The notes under the pieces were generated by a model that saw only the letters and a list, made by a program, of their open reading frames with translations, made no database searches and was not told where the DNA came from. Both the position numbers and the translations under genes were made by a program. Shown here in pieces: positions 8,728-17,667 of a stretch of DNA of 64,000 nt. The stretch comes from Burkholderia sp. SRS-46 (GTDB taxonomy: Bacteria > Pseudomonadota > Gammaproteobacteria > Burkholderiales > Burkholderiaceae). The stretch spans positions 248,001 to 312,000 of the forward strand of contig NZ_PTXL01000007.1 in assembly GCF_004343775.1 (NCBI RefSeq). Reading direction: 5' to 3'. Position 1 is the first letter of the stretch, and the number at the start of each line of letters is the position of its first letter.

Positions 8728-9504
8728 TCACGCATCGAATGCGCGCACGCGTTCGATCATCTCGGCGCCGAACTGGAGATAGGCTTGCGCACCGCGCGAG
8801 CTGCGATCGAACACGACGCCCGGCAATCCGTAGCTCGGCGCTTCCGCCAGACGGACGTTGCGCGGAATCACCGCGTCGAACACCTTGTCGCCGAAGTGCG
8901 CCTTCAGTTGATCGGAAACCTGCTGCTGCAGCGTGATGCGCGGATCGAACATCACCCGCAGCAACCCGATGATCTTCAGGTCGCGGTTCATGTTCGCGTG
9001 CACCTGCTTGATCGTGTTGACGAGATCCGACAGGCCTTCCAGTGCGAAGTACTCGCACTGCATCGGGATCACGACGCCGTGCGCGGCGCACAGGCCGTTC
9101 AGCGTCAGCAGCGACAGCGTCGGCGGGCAGTCGATCAGCACGAAGTCGTAATCGTCGGCCACGCGCTCGATCGCCGCCTTCAGCTGGCGCTCGCGGTTCT
9201 CGATGCCGATCAGTTCGATTTCCGCGCCGGACAGCTCGCGGTTCGCCGGCAGCACGTCGTACGTGACGGCTTCGGGCCGAATCCGCGCATCCGCAACCGA
9301 CACGCCGTCGACCAGCACTTCGTACACGGTCGCTTCGACACCGGCCTTGTCGATCCCGCTGCCCATCGTCGCATTACCCTGCGGGTCGAGGTCGATCAGC
9401 AGGACACGTTGCTCCTGCGCTGCAAGGCTTGCGGCGAGATTGACCGATGTCGTCGTCTTGCCGACGCCCCCCTTCTGGTTCGCAACGCAGAAGATCTTTG
9501 CCAT
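8728..9504 (-). CDS. parA: Chromosome partitioning ATPase ParA (Soj)
   Basis: MinD/ParA-family ATPase that binds the nucleoid non-specifically as an ATP dimer and pulls ParB-parS complexes. The protein is 258 residues. The deviant Walker A KGGVGKTT is at residues 11-18 with both signature lysines, and the LIDLDPQGNAT and VLIDCPPTL segments follow. There is no N-terminal DNA-binding domain, so it is the chromosomal (type Ib-like) form, not a plasmid type Ia ParA. I start at MAKIFCVANQ. It follows rsmG by 53 bases. Confidence 0.97.
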   Translation of the reverse strand: MAKIFCVANQKGGVGKTTTSVNLAASLAAQEQRVLLIDLDPQGNATMGSGIDKAGVEATVYEVLVDGVSVADARIRPEAVTYDVLPANRELSGAEIELIGIENRERQLKAAIERVADDYDFVLIDCPPTLSLLTLNGLCAAHGVVIPMQCEYFALEGLSDLVNTIKQVHANMNRDLKIIGLLRVMFDPRITLQQQVSDQLKAHFGDKVFDAVIPRNVRLAEAPSYGLPGVVFDRSSRGAQAYLQFGAEMIERVRAFDA

Positions 9505-9557
9505 CGTTGGTGTGTTCCTCGTACCTTCAAACAATCGGCGCGCCGCATCGCGCGCCG

Positions 9558-10244
9558 TCAAATCGCTTCGTCGACGGCGACTTCGATCAGATGCCGTTCG
9601 GCATCGAGCATCGGCACCGCCAGCCGAATGGTCTGCTTCACGTGGCTGCCGTCCGGCAGCCGCGCAATCTCGTCGCCCGGGTTCACGCCCTTCATCGCCC
9701 AGATCGCCCCACCCTGCGCAACGAGATGTCGAGCAAGTTTAACGAAGTCGGAGAGGTCCGCGAAAGCGCGCGACACGATTACATCGAATTTTTCCGGCAC
9801 CTCGGCGCCCGGCTGCAGCGTTTCCACACGTCCGGTCACGACCGACAGGTTCGCGAGCTTCAGCTCGGCACGCGTCTGCGTCTGGAACGCGGACTTCTTC
9901 TGGACGATGTCGTTCAGCGTGACCTGCCAGCCCGGCCGCACGATCGCGAGCACGATACCCGGCAGCCCGCCGCCCGACCCGACGTCGAGCACCCGCGCCG
10001 ACGCGCGGTCGCCGAGATGGGGAACGATCGATAGCGAATCGAGGATGTGCTGGATCAGCATTTGCCGCGGGTCGCGGATCGCGGTCAGGTTGTAGACCGC
10101 GTTCCACTTCCCGAGCAGCGCGACATAGTCGAGCAGCTGGTTCCGCTGGGTATCCGTCAGCGCGACGCCGAGCGCGTTCGCGCCATCGACGAGCATCTGC
10201 TCCAGTACGTCCCGATTAACCGCCGGCGCGCGACGCGCCGTCAT
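9558..10244 (-). CDS. rsmG: 16S rRNA (guanine-527 N7) methyltransferase RsmG (GidB)
   Basis: S-adenosylmethionine-dependent enzyme that methylates G527 of 16S rRNA in the 530 loop. The protein is 228 residues. The SAM-binding motif DVGSGGGLPG is at residues 87-96, and the conserved YNLTAIRD lies before it. The start ATG overlaps the mnmG stop by four bases (ATGA), so translation is coupled. Loss of this gene gives low-level streptomycin resistance in other bacteria. Confidence 0.97.
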   Translation of the reverse strand: MTARRAPAVNRDVLEQMLVDGANALGVALTDTQRNQLLDYVALLGKWNAVYNLTAIRDPRQMLIQHILDSLSIVPHLGDRASARVLDVGSGGGLPGIVLAIVRPGWQVTLNDIVQKKSAFQTQTRAELKLANLSVVTGRVETLQPGAEVPEKFDVIVSRAFADLSDFVKLARHLVAQGGAIWAMKGVNPGDEIARLPDGSHVKQTIRLAVPMLDAERHLIEVAVDEAI

Positions 10245-12211
10245 TGTTGCGTCGGGACGGTGCCGTCCCCCTGCTCCACTGCCGCATCGGCGTTACCGTT
10301 GCGACGGCCGAGGCCGCGGCGCTTCAGGTGCACCATCAGCAGCGAGATCGCTGCCGGCGTCACGCCCGAGATCCGCGAGGCCTGGCCGATCGTTTCCGGC
10401 CGGAACTGGTTCAGCTTCTGGCTCACTTCGAACGACAGGCCGCGCACTTCACGATAGTCGATGCCATCCGGCAAACGCGTGTTCTCGTTCGCATCGTTGC
10501 GCTCGATCTCGCTCGCCTGACGCTCGATATAGCCCTGATACTTGATGCCGATCTCGACCTGCTCCTTGATCTGCGCGAGCAGCACCGGATCGTCGGTCAA
10601 CGGTTCCGCCGGGCCACACTCGCCGCCCTTCAGACCGCACACGCCGTCGTAGTCGACGCCCGGGCGGCGCAGCAGCTCGGCCAGGCTGTATTCGTGATCG
10701 ATCGCCTTGCCCAGCAGCGCCGTCGCCTCTTCGGGCGGCAGCGTCTTCGGCGTCACCCACGTCGATTTCAGGCGCTCGGTTTCACGTGAAACAGCGTCGC
10801 GCTTCCGGCTGAATGCGTCCCAGCGCACGTCGTCGACGAGCCCCAGTTCGCGGCCGATCTCGGTGAGACGCATGTCTGCATTGTCTTCACGCAGGCTCAG
10901 CCGGTATTCAGCCCGGCTCGTGAACATCCGGTACGGCTCGGCGACACCGCGCGTCACCAGATCGTCGACCAGCACGCCCAGGTAGGCCTGGTCGCGACGC
11001 GGGCACCACGCTTCCTTCTCCTGCACGTACAGGCCGGCATTGACGCCGGCCAGCAGGCCCTGTGCCGCCGCCTCCTCGTAGCCGGTCGTCCCATTGATCT
11101 GGCCCGCAAAGAACAGGCCGTTGATCGCTTTGGTTTCCAGCGACGCCTTCAGCGCGCGCGGGTCGAAGTAGTCGTACTCGATCGCGTAGCCGGGGCGCAG
11201 GATATGCGCCTGCTCAAGGCCGCGCATCGAATGCACGAGCTCGAGCTGCACGTCGAACGGCAGGCTCGTCGAAATCCCGTTCGGATAGAACTCGTTGGTC
11301 GTCAGCCCTTCCGGCTCCAGGAAGATCTGGTGGGACTCCTTCGACGCGAAACGGTGAATCTTGTCCTCGATCGACGGGCAGTAGCGCGGCCCGACGCCTT
11401 CGATCACGCCGGTGTACATCGGCGAGCGGTCGAGCCCGCCGCGGATGATGTCGTGCGTGCGCTCGTTCGTATGCGTAACCCAGCACGGCATCTGCCGCGG
11501 ATGCTGCTCCGCGCTGCCCAGGAACGAGAACACCGGAATCGGGTCCAGATCACCCGGCTGCTCGTCCAGCTTCGAGAAGTCGATCGAGCGGCCGTCGATG
11601 CGCGGCGGCGTACCGGTCTTCAGCCGCCCTTGCGGCAGCTTCAGTTCCTTCAGACGCGCCGACAGCGACACGGCCGCCGGATCGCCTGCCCGGCCGCCCG
11701 TGTAGTTGTTCAGGCCGACGTGGATCTTGCCGTCGAGGAAGGTTCCTGCCGTCAGCACCACGGCGCGCGCGCGGAAACGGAGGCCGATCTGCGTCACGGC
11801 GCCCACCACGCGATCCCCTTCGACCATCAAGTCGTCAACCGCCTGCTGGAACATCCACAGATTGGGCTGGTTCTCCAGGCGGTGGCGGATCGCGGCCTTG
11901 TACAGGATACGGTCGGCCTGTGCGCGCGTCGCACGCACCGCCGGCCCCTTCGACGAATTGAGGATCCGGAACTGGATCCCGCTCTCATCCGTTGCGGCCG
12001 CCATTGCGCCGCCCAATGCATCGACTTCCTTGACCAGGTGGCCCTTGCCAATGCCGCCGATCGACGGATTGCAGCTCATCTGCCCGAGGGTTTCGATGTT
12101 GTGCGTCAGCAGCAGCGTCTTCACGCCCATGCGGGCCGACGCCAATGCGGCTTCCGTGCCGGCATGACCGCCACCAACGACGATCACGTCAAATTCTGTG
12201 GGATAAAGCAT
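10241..12211 (-). CDS. mnmG: tRNA uridine-34 modification enzyme MnmG (GidA)
   Basis: FAD-dependent enzyme that, with MnmE, installs carboxymethylaminomethyl at U34 of certain tRNAs using methylene-tetrahydrofolate. The protein is 656 residues. The FAD-binding GGGHAG is at 13-18, the SCNPSIGGIGKGHLVKEVDALGG stretch follows near 45-67, and the C-terminal helical domain that binds MnmE is complete. It leads the mnmG-rsmG-parA-parB operon. A perfect parS is embedded in the coding sequence at 10779-10792, encoding part of the SRETERLKS region. Confidence 0.98.
   Translation of the reverse strand: MLYPTEFDVIVVGGGHAGTEAALASARMGVKTLLLTHNIETLGQMSCNPSIGGIGKGHLVKEVDALGGAMAAATDESGIQFRILNSSKGPAVRATRAQADRILYKAAIRHRLENQPNLWMFQQAVDDLMVEGDRVVGAVTQIGLRFRARAVVLTAGTFLDGKIHVGLNNYTGGRAGDPAAVSLSARLKELKLPQGRLKTGTPPRIDGRSIDFSKLDEQPGDLDPIPVFSFLGSAEQHPRQMPCWVTHTNERTHDIIRGGLDRSPMYTGVIEGVGPRYCPSIEDKIHRFASKESHQIFLEPEGLTTNEFYPNGISTSLPFDVQLELVHSMRGLEQAHILRPGYAIEYDYFDPRALKASLETKAINGLFFAGQINGTTGYEEAAAQGLLAGVNAGLYVQEKEAWCPRRDQAYLGVLVDDLVTRGVAEPYRMFTSRAEYRLSLREDNADMRLTEIGRELGLVDDVRWDAFSRKRDAVSRETERLKSTWVTPKTLPPEEATALLGKAIDHEYSLAELLRRPGVDYDGVCGLKGGECGPAEPLTDDPVLLAQIKEQVEIGIKYQGYIERQASEIERNDANENTRLPDGIDYREVRGLSFEVSQKLNQFRPETIGQASRISGVTPAAISLLMVHLKRRGLGRRNGNADAAVEQGDGTVPTQQ
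10779..10792. other. parS centromere site inside mnmG
   Basis: GTTTCACGTGAAAC is a 14 of 14 match to the ParB-binding parS consensus found near most bacterial origins. It lies inside the mnmG reading frame, so coding and centromere function are overlaid. It is about 2 kb from parB and about 28 kb from the candidate origin at 38.75-39.06 kb. Confidence 0.93.
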
Positions 12212-12267
12212 GGTGGATTCCGTGCGCAGGACAGCGCACGAACCTATCTGAGAAATGTATGGGCCGA

Positions 12268-12295
12268 ATTATAGCGGGTTCGCTTTTCGCCCGAA
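12268..12295 (-). promoter_or_regulatory. Probable promoter of the mnmG-rsmG-parAB operon
   Basis: A perfect TATAAT lies on the minus strand at 12273-12268, 57 bases before the mnmG ATG. The -35 is weak: TTCGGG at 12295-12290 with a 16-base spacer is the best fit. It is the only promoter-like element found between mnmG and livF. Confidence 0.55.
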
Positions 12296-12604
12296 GGCCG
12301 TCCGAATGGTAGGGTCCGTTCATTTCGCTGGTTTTTCGCGATCGATCGGCGAATCTGTGCCGCCGGAACCTGCGCCAGTAGTGCATCGACGGGGGTGTGG
12401 AACATCGTTGGCACTGTGCAACGACACGCTCGGGAAACAGCCAGCGAAACACTGTGGCGCTCGCCCTCCCGATCGACACGAAGGCTCGAGGCACATGCAC
12501 TGCGCGTCGCACTGCCCTCTTGTCACAGCGTATCCGACTGTTCATCCGGCACTTATCCACTCCGGTCGTCATCGGATCTCGACCGCTGCCGCCCAGATAC
12601 CCCA

Positions 12605-12638
12605 AACAAAAACGGCGTGTTTCACGTGAAACACGCCG
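12605..12638. other. parS centromere site that also forms a terminator hairpin
   Basis: A second perfect parS, GTTTCACGTGAAAC at 12619-12632, is the centre of a 26-base perfect palindrome (12613-12638) extended by GC-rich arms. Read on the minus strand, downstream of livF, the palindrome is followed directly by TTTTTGTTTG (12612-12603), the layout of an intrinsic terminator. So the same DNA probably serves as ParB loading site and as the end of the first liv operon. Confidence 0.9.
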
Positions 12639-12663
12639 CCCGATTTCCGTTGCCGCCCCCGCA

Positions 12664-13422
12664 TCACGCGGTTTTCTTGGCCAGCCCAAGGTACGTTTCG
12701 ACCACCTGCGGGTTCTGCGCCAGTTCGGCCGCCGGCCCCTCCAGCGCAAACTCCCCTGTCTCGAGCACATATCCGTAGTCGGATATCTGCAGCGCTGCCC
12801 GCGCGTTCTGCTCGATCAACAGCGTCGCGACACCCGTGCCACGCAGCGCGCTGATGATATGAAAAATCTCCTTCACGATCAGCGGCGCCAAGCCGAGGCT
12901 CGGCTCGTCGAGCATCAGCAGGTCGGGTTTGCCCATCAGCGCGCGCCCCACCGCCAGCATCTGCCGCTCGCCGCCGGACAGTGTGCCGGCCGCCTGGTTG
13001 CGCCGCTCCTTGAGCCGCGGAAACAGCACGAATACGTGGTCGAGCTGGTCGAGGAAGTTCGCTTCGCCGGCCTGCTTGCGCCGATACGCGCCGAGCACGA
13101 GGTTGTCCTCGACGGACATCGTGCTGAACAGCTCGCGCTTTTCCGGCACGAGGCACATCCCGCGCGCGACCCGCTGTTCGACCGGCAGCGCGCCGACGTC
13201 GGTGCCGCGGTACACCACCGCACCCGACGCATGCCCGGTAGACGGCAGCGCGCCCATGATCGCGTTCAGCAACGTCGATTTGCCGGCCCCGTTGGGCCCG
13301 ATCACGCTGACGATCTGGCCCGCGCCGACCTTGATCGCGGCGCCATGCAGCGCCTCCACCTTGCCGTACCGCACCGCCAGCCCATGCACGTCGAGAATCG
13401 GCATCGTCGTGTCCGCCATCAT
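12664..13422 (-). CDS. livF: Branched-chain amino acid ABC transporter ATPase LivF (cluster 1)
   Basis: One of two ATPases that drive high-affinity uptake of leucine, isoleucine and valine (or related compounds). The protein is 252 residues. The Walker A GPNGAGKST is at 42-50, the signature LSGGERQM in the middle, and Walker B LLMLDEPSLGL follows. The start ATG overlaps the upstream livMG stop (ATGA). It is the last gene of a leftward livK-livH-livMG-livF operon; the parS palindrome about 26 bases beyond its stop looks like its terminator. Confidence 0.92.
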   Translation of the reverse strand: MMADTTMPILDVHGLAVRYGKVEALHGAAIKVGAGQIVSVIGPNGAGKSTLLNAIMGALPSTGHASGAVVYRGTDVGALPVEQRVARGMCLVPEKRELFSTMSVEDNLVLGAYRRKQAGEANFLDQLDHVFVLFPRLKERRNQAAGTLSGGERQMLAVGRALMGKPDLLMLDEPSLGLAPLIVKEIFHIISALRGTGVATLLIEQNARAALQISDYGYVLETGEFALEGPAAELAQNPQVVETYLGLAKKTA

Positions 13423-15203
13423 TCCACCCCGCCAAGGTATGCTTCGAGCACCGCCGGATCCTGCTGCACGTCCTGCGGCAGCCCTTCCGCGATCCGCGTG
13501 CCGAACTCCATCACCACCAGCCGATCGGTGAGATTCATCACGAAATCCATGTCGTGCTCGACGAGCAGCACGCTCATCCCTTCCGATTTCAGCCGCCGCA
13601 GCAGGTCCGCGAGCTGCTGCTTTTCCTTGTAGCGCAAGCCGGCGGCCGGCTCGTCGAGCAGCAGCAGCGTCGGGTCGCAGCACAGCGCCCGGGCAATTTC
13701 GAGAATCCGCTGCTGGCCGAGCGCGAGGCTGCCCGCTTCGTCATACATATGGCTTTCGAGGCCGACGCGGCGGATCTGGCGCGCGGCTTCGGCCAGCAGC
13801 TGTGCTTCCTCGTGTGCGTTGAGCCGCGCGATGCTGCGCCAGACACCGGTCTTGCCGCGCAGATGCGCACCGAGCGCGACGTTCTCGAGCACCGTCATCC
13901 CCGGCAGCAGCCTTACGTGCTGGAACGTGCGTCCGATGCCGCGCCGGACGATCTCGCGCGACGTCAGGCCGTCGATCCGCTCGCCGCGGAACGTGATCGC
14001 GCCGCGCGTCGGCCGCAGCACGCCCGTCACGAGGTTGAACGTGGTCGACTTGCCGGCGCCGTTCGGGCCGATCAGGCCGATGATCTGCCCGGCCTTGACC
14101 TCGAAGCTGACGTCGTTGACCGCCACCAGCCCGCCGAACTGCTTGCGTGCGTTGTCGACCACGAGCAGCGCTTCGCCGGTCGCCGGCCGGGTGCGCTGCG
14201 GCAAAGGATCGGCCTGACGCGGCACATGCGCGCGCGGCCCACGTGGAAACAGCCGGGCGACGAACGGCCAGACGCCTTGCCGCGCATATTGCAGCAGCAG
14301 TACCATCAGCACGCCGAACACGATGATCTCGAAGTTGCCCTCCGAGCCGAGCAGCTTCGGCAGCAGCGTCTGCAGGTAATCCTGCAGCACGGTGAGGATC
14401 GCCGCGCCGAGCACCGCGCCCCACACGTGCGCGACGCCGCCCACCACCGCCATGAACAGGAATTCGATCCCGTGGTTCAGGCCGAACGGCGTCGGGTTCA
14501 CCGCACGCTGCAGGTGCGCGTACAGGAAGCCGGAGACCGCCGCGAGCACCGCCGCGTAGACGAAGATCACCACGCGCATCCATGCGGTGTTCACGCCCAT
14601 CGCCTCGGCCATCACGCCGCCGCCGCGCAGCGCGCGAATCGCGCGGCCAGGCCGGCTGTTCAGCAGGTTCTGCACGGACACGATCGCCGCCAGCACCACC
14701 GCCCAGATCAGGAAATACAGGCTGCGCCCGCTGTCCAGCACGACGCCGAACAGGCTCAGCGCCGGAATGCCGCTGATCCCGTCGTACTTGCCGAGCAGTT
14801 CGAGGTTGCCGAACAGATAAAACAGCGCGAGGCCCCACGCGATCGTGCCGAGCGGCAGGAAGTGCCCCGACAGCCGCATCGTCACCGCGCCGAGCACCAG
14901 CGCGACGAGCGCCGTCAGCACGACGCCGACGATCAGCGCGAGCCACGGCGATACGCCGTAGCGCGTCGTCAGGTAGGCAGTCGCATAAGCCCCGACGCCG
15001 ACGAATGCCGCCTGCCCGAAGCTCGTCATCCCGCCGACGCCCGTCAGCAGCACGAGCCCGATGGCGACGATCGCGTACAGGCCGATGTAGTTCAGCAGCG
15101 TGATCCAGTATTCGGGCACCCGCAGCACGCCGGGCAACACCGGCAGCGCGAACAGCACCACGAGAAACAGCCAGAACGCCTTGTTGCGCACCATCGTCTT
15201 CAT
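13419..15203 (-). CDS. Fused Liv permease-ATPase (LivM-LivG, cluster 1)
   Basis: A single 594-residue frame joins a LivM permease to a LivG ATPase. Residues 1 to about 325 are hydrophobic, with the GLVLLTGVGGMTSFGQAAFVG motif typical of LivM. A basic linker (about 325-345, PRGPRAHVPRQADPLPQ) follows, then an ABC domain with Walker A GPNGAGKST, the LALGQQRILEIARAL signature and LLLLDEPAAGL. Separate genes are the norm, and cluster 2 here keeps them apart. The frame is open without stops, and the fusion keeps the livM-livG order, so it looks genuine. It starts four bases after livH. Confidence 0.9.
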   Translation of the reverse strand: MKTMVRNKAFWLFLVVLFALPVLPGVLRVPEYWITLLNYIGLYAIVAIGLVLLTGVGGMTSFGQAAFVGVGAYATAYLTTRYGVSPWLALIVGVVLTALVALVLGAVTMRLSGHFLPLGTIAWGLALFYLFGNLELLGKYDGISGIPALSLFGVVLDSGRSLYFLIWAVVLAAIVSVQNLLNSRPGRAIRALRGGGVMAEAMGVNTAWMRVVIFVYAAVLAAVSGFLYAHLQRAVNPTPFGLNHGIEFLFMAVVGGVAHVWGAVLGAAILTVLQDYLQTLLPKLLGSEGNFEIIVFGVLMVLLLQYARQGVWPFVARLFPRGPRAHVPRQADPLPQRTRPATGEALLVVDNARKQFGGLVAVNDVSFEVKAGQIIGLIGPNGAGKSTTFNLVTGVLRPTRGAITFRGERIDGLTSREIVRRGIGRTFQHVRLLPGMTVLENVALGAHLRGKTGVWRSIARLNAHEEAQLLAEAARQIRRVGLESHMYDEAGSLALGQQRILEIARALCCDPTLLLLDEPAAGLRYKEKQQLADLLRRLKSEGMSVLLVEHDMDFVMNLTDRLVVMEFGTRIAEGLPQDVQQDPAVLEAYLGGVE

Positions 15204-15207
15204 CGCG

Positions 15208-16263
15208 TCACTCCTCTTCCTCTTCCGCATGCGGCGTCGCGAAGCTGCGCCACAGCAGCACCGGAATGATCATCGTGAACACGATCACTTCCTTGTACGC
15301 ACTCGCCCAGAACGACGAATACGATTCGAGCACGCCGACCAGCAGCGACCCGGCCGCCGCGAGCGGATAGCTGACGAGCCCGCCGATGATCGCGCCGACG
15401 AAGCCCTTCAGGCCGATCAGGAAGCCCGAGTCGTAGTAGATCGTGGTCAGCGGCCCGACCAGGATGCCGGACAGCACGCCGAGCGCCGCCGCGAGCGTGA
15501 ATGCGAGCCGCCCCGCTTCCGTCGTGCCGATGCCGACGAGCCGCGCGCCAAGCCGGTTCACCGACGTCGCGCGCAGCGCCTTGCCCGCGATCGTGCGGCC
15601 GAAGTACACGTAGAGCGCGGCGATCAGCACGAGCGCGGTGACGACCACCAGCACGCTCTGCATCGAGACCGTCAGGCTGCCGACCGACACCGACGCATCC
15701 GAGAACGCATTGGTGCGCGAGCCTTCCGCGCCGAACATCACGAGCCCGAGGCCCACCATCGTGAAATGGACGGCCACCGACACGATCAGCAGCAGCAGCG
15801 TGCTCGCCTCGGCGATCGGCTGGTACGCGAGCCGGTAGACGAACGGCCCCATCGGCACGACGATCGCGAGCGTCAGCGCGATCTGCGCGAGCATCGGCAG
15901 CGGTTGCGCGGCGAAGTCGCGCGTCACCGTGAACACCGCGAGCGGCAGCAGCACGTAGCGGCTGCTGAGCGTCGTCAGCGTGCGGCCGAGCTGGTGGCGC
16001 CGCTCGCGATGCCGGATCAGGCCGCCGACTTCGAGCACGAAGCATGCGATGCCCATCGCGAACAGCAGCCAGCAGGTGGCGGGGAATTTCTGCGCCTGCA
16101 ACGCGGCAAGCGTCAGCGCACCATAGGCGACGAACTCGCCCTGGGGAATGAAGATCGCCCGCGTGACGGAAAACACCAGCACGAGCGCCAGCGACAGCAA
16201 CGCATAGATGGCGCCGGTCGTGATGCCGTCTTGCGCGAGGATCGCCGCAATAGAGAGATCCAT
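15208..16263 (-). CDS. livH: Branched-chain amino acid ABC transporter permease LivH (cluster 1)
   Basis: Inner-membrane permease that pairs with LivM to form the transport channel. The protein is 351 residues, longer than the usual 290-310, with about nine hydrophobic helices. The start is MDLSIAAILAQDGITTGAIYALLSLALVLVFSVTRAIF, the classic LivH N-terminus. The C-terminus ends in five glutamates. The ATG is at 16261-16263. It is separated from livK by a 160-base gap that holds a parS-like sequence. Confidence 0.9.
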   Translation of the reverse strand: MDLSIAAILAQDGITTGAIYALLSLALVLVFSVTRAIFIPQGEFVAYGALTLAALQAQKFPATCWLLFAMGIACFVLEVGGLIRHRERRHQLGRTLTTLSSRYVLLPLAVFTVTRDFAAQPLPMLAQIALTLAIVVPMGPFVYRLAYQPIAEASTLLLLIVSVAVHFTMVGLGLVMFGAEGSRTNAFSDASVSVGSLTVSMQSVLVVVTALVLIAALYVYFGRTIAGKALRATSVNRLGARLVGIGTTEAGRLAFTLAAALGVLSGILVGPLTTIYYDSGFLIGLKGFVGAIIGGLVSYPLAAAGSLLVGVLESYSSFWASAYKEVIVFTMIIPVLLWRSFATPHAEEEEE

Positions 16264-16410
16264 ACGATTCGTGTATCGAGAGTGCTGCGAGGAGAACGGC
16301 GAAACGCCGGCCGTCGCGCTGCGTGCCGCATGCAGGATCGATCGACTCGCCGCTCGGGAAAAGTGCGGCGACGGCACGCGCGGCACCCTGCTCCCCGCAC
16401 GCACCGCCGC

Positions 16411-16424
16411 CTTTCACGTGGAAC
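16411..16424. other. Degenerate parS-like site next to the livK stop
   Basis: CTTTCACGTGGAAC matches 12 of 14 bases of the parS consensus, keeping the central TTTCACGTG and AAC. It abuts the livK stop codon. With two perfect sites to the left it could be a third, weaker ParB site; this needs binding data. Confidence 0.35.
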
Positions 16425-17582
16425 TTACTCGGCCTGCAGCTTCCACTTGCCGTCGACGATCTGCACCATCACGCGCGCACGCGTATCAAAGCCGTTGTGA
16501 TCGGTCGTCGTCATGTTGATCACGCCGTGCGACACCGGCAGGTCCTTTACGTTCTCGAGCGCCGAGCGCAGCGCGTCGCGGAACGCCTCCGTGCCCGGCT
16601 GGCCCTTCTTCAGCGCGTCGGGAATCGCACGCTGCAGCAGCAGCCCGGCATCCCATGCATGCCCGCCGAACGTCGACAGCGAGCCCGCGCCGTAGGCCTT
16701 CTCATATGCCGCCTTGTACGCCTGCGACGGCTTCTTCACCGCGTTCGAATCCGGCAGCTGGTCGGTGACGAGCACCGGGCCGGCCGGCAGGATCTCGCCT
16801 TCGCAATCCTTGCCGCACACGCGCAGGAAGTCGTTGTTGGCGACGCCGTGCGTCTGGTACACCTTGCCCTTGTAGCCGCGCTCCTTCAGCGTCTTCGCGG
16901 GCAGCGCCGCCGGCGTGCCCGAGCCGCCGATCAGCACCGCGTCCGGGTTCGCGCTCGCGAGCTTCAGCACCTGCCCCATCACCGATGCATCGGTGCGGTT
17001 GAAACGCTCGTTCGCCACCACCTTGATGCCGTTCGCGGCGGCCGCCGCGCTGAACGTGTTGTACCAGCTGTCGCCGTACGCGTCGGCGAAACCGATGAAG
17101 CCGACCGTCTTCACGCCGTGCTTCGCCATGTAGCCGGCGATCGCGTCGGCCATCAGGCGATCGTTCTGCGGCACCTTGAACATCCACGCGCGCTTCGCGT
17201 CCATCGGCGCGATGATCTGCGCGCTCGCGGCGAGCGAAATGGCCGGCGTCTTGCCCTGCGACACCGGATCGAGCATCGCGAGCGAGTTGGGCGTGACCGA
17301 CGAACCGATGATCGCGTCGACGTGATCCTCGTCGATCAGCTTCCGCACGTTCTGCACCGCGCGGCTCGTGTCCGATGCATCGTCTAGCACGATGTACTGC
17401 ACGCTCTTGCCCGCGATTTCCTTCGGCAGCAGCGCGATCGTGTTCTTTTCCGGGATGCCGAGCGACGCGGCCGGCCCGGTCGCCGACAGCGTCACGCCGA
17501 TCTTCACCTGCGCCGACGCCGTCGCCGCCGCGCACACCAGGCCCGCGGCGAGCACGGCCTCCATCCAACGATTCATTTTCAT
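16425..17582 (-). CDS. livK: Branched-chain amino acid ABC transporter substrate-binding protein (cluster 1)
   Basis: Periplasmic binding protein that hands ligand to the LivH-LivM channel. The protein is 385 residues. Residues 1-24 (MKMNRWMEAVLAAGLVCAAATASA) form a Sec signal peptide ending ASA before QVKIGVTLSATGP, which begins the periplasmic binding fold. The ATG at 17580-17582 has GGAG eight bases upstream. The ligand cannot be read from sequence; relatives bind leucine, isoleucine, valine, amides or aromatic compounds. It leads its operon. Confidence 0.88.
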   Translation of the reverse strand: MKMNRWMEAVLAAGLVCAAATASAQVKIGVTLSATGPAASLGIPEKNTIALLPKEIAGKSVQYIVLDDASDTSRAVQNVRKLIDEDHVDAIIGSSVTPNSLAMLDPVSQGKTPAISLAASAQIIAPMDAKRAWMFKVPQNDRLMADAIAGYMAKHGVKTVGFIGFADAYGDSWYNTFSAAAAANGIKVVANERFNRTDASVMGQVLKLASANPDAVLIGGSGTPAALPAKTLKERGYKGKVYQTHGVANNDFLRVCGKDCEGEILPAGPVLVTDQLPDSNAVKKPSQAYKAAYEKAYGAGSLSTFGGHAWDAGLLLQRAIPDALKKGQPGTEAFRDALRSALENVKDLPVSHGVINMTTTDHNGFDTRARVMVQIVDGKWKLQAE

Positions 17583-17651
17583 TGCGTGTCTCCAAACGCT
17601 GCTCGAAAAATCCGCGGGTCGCTCGGGCGGCGCCCGGTCCTCAAACAAACA

Positions 17652-17667
17652 AGTTAATAATTTAACT
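17652..17667. promoter_or_regulatory. AT-rich inverted repeat upstream of livK
   Basis: AGTTAA-TAAT-TTAACT is a perfect inverted repeat 70-85 bases before the livK start, in a local AT-rich patch unlike its surroundings. The position suits an operator or promoter element for the liv cluster 1 operon. The regulator is unknown; Lrp and LysR proteins favour AT-rich sites. Confidence 0.4.

Larger units (their letters stand above)
12212..12663. other. Non-coding region between livF and mnmG
   Basis: These 452 bases hold the mnmG promoter at 12268-12295 and the parS/terminator palindrome at 12605-12638. Between 12297 and 12604 I see no gene, no further parS and no DnaA box. Confidence 0.6.

Noticed and set aside
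14228..14245. CACGTGGAAAC resembling parS
   Set aside because: The left half does not match the consensus, so the site is not palindromic. Several other CACGTG sites in the window fail for the same reason.
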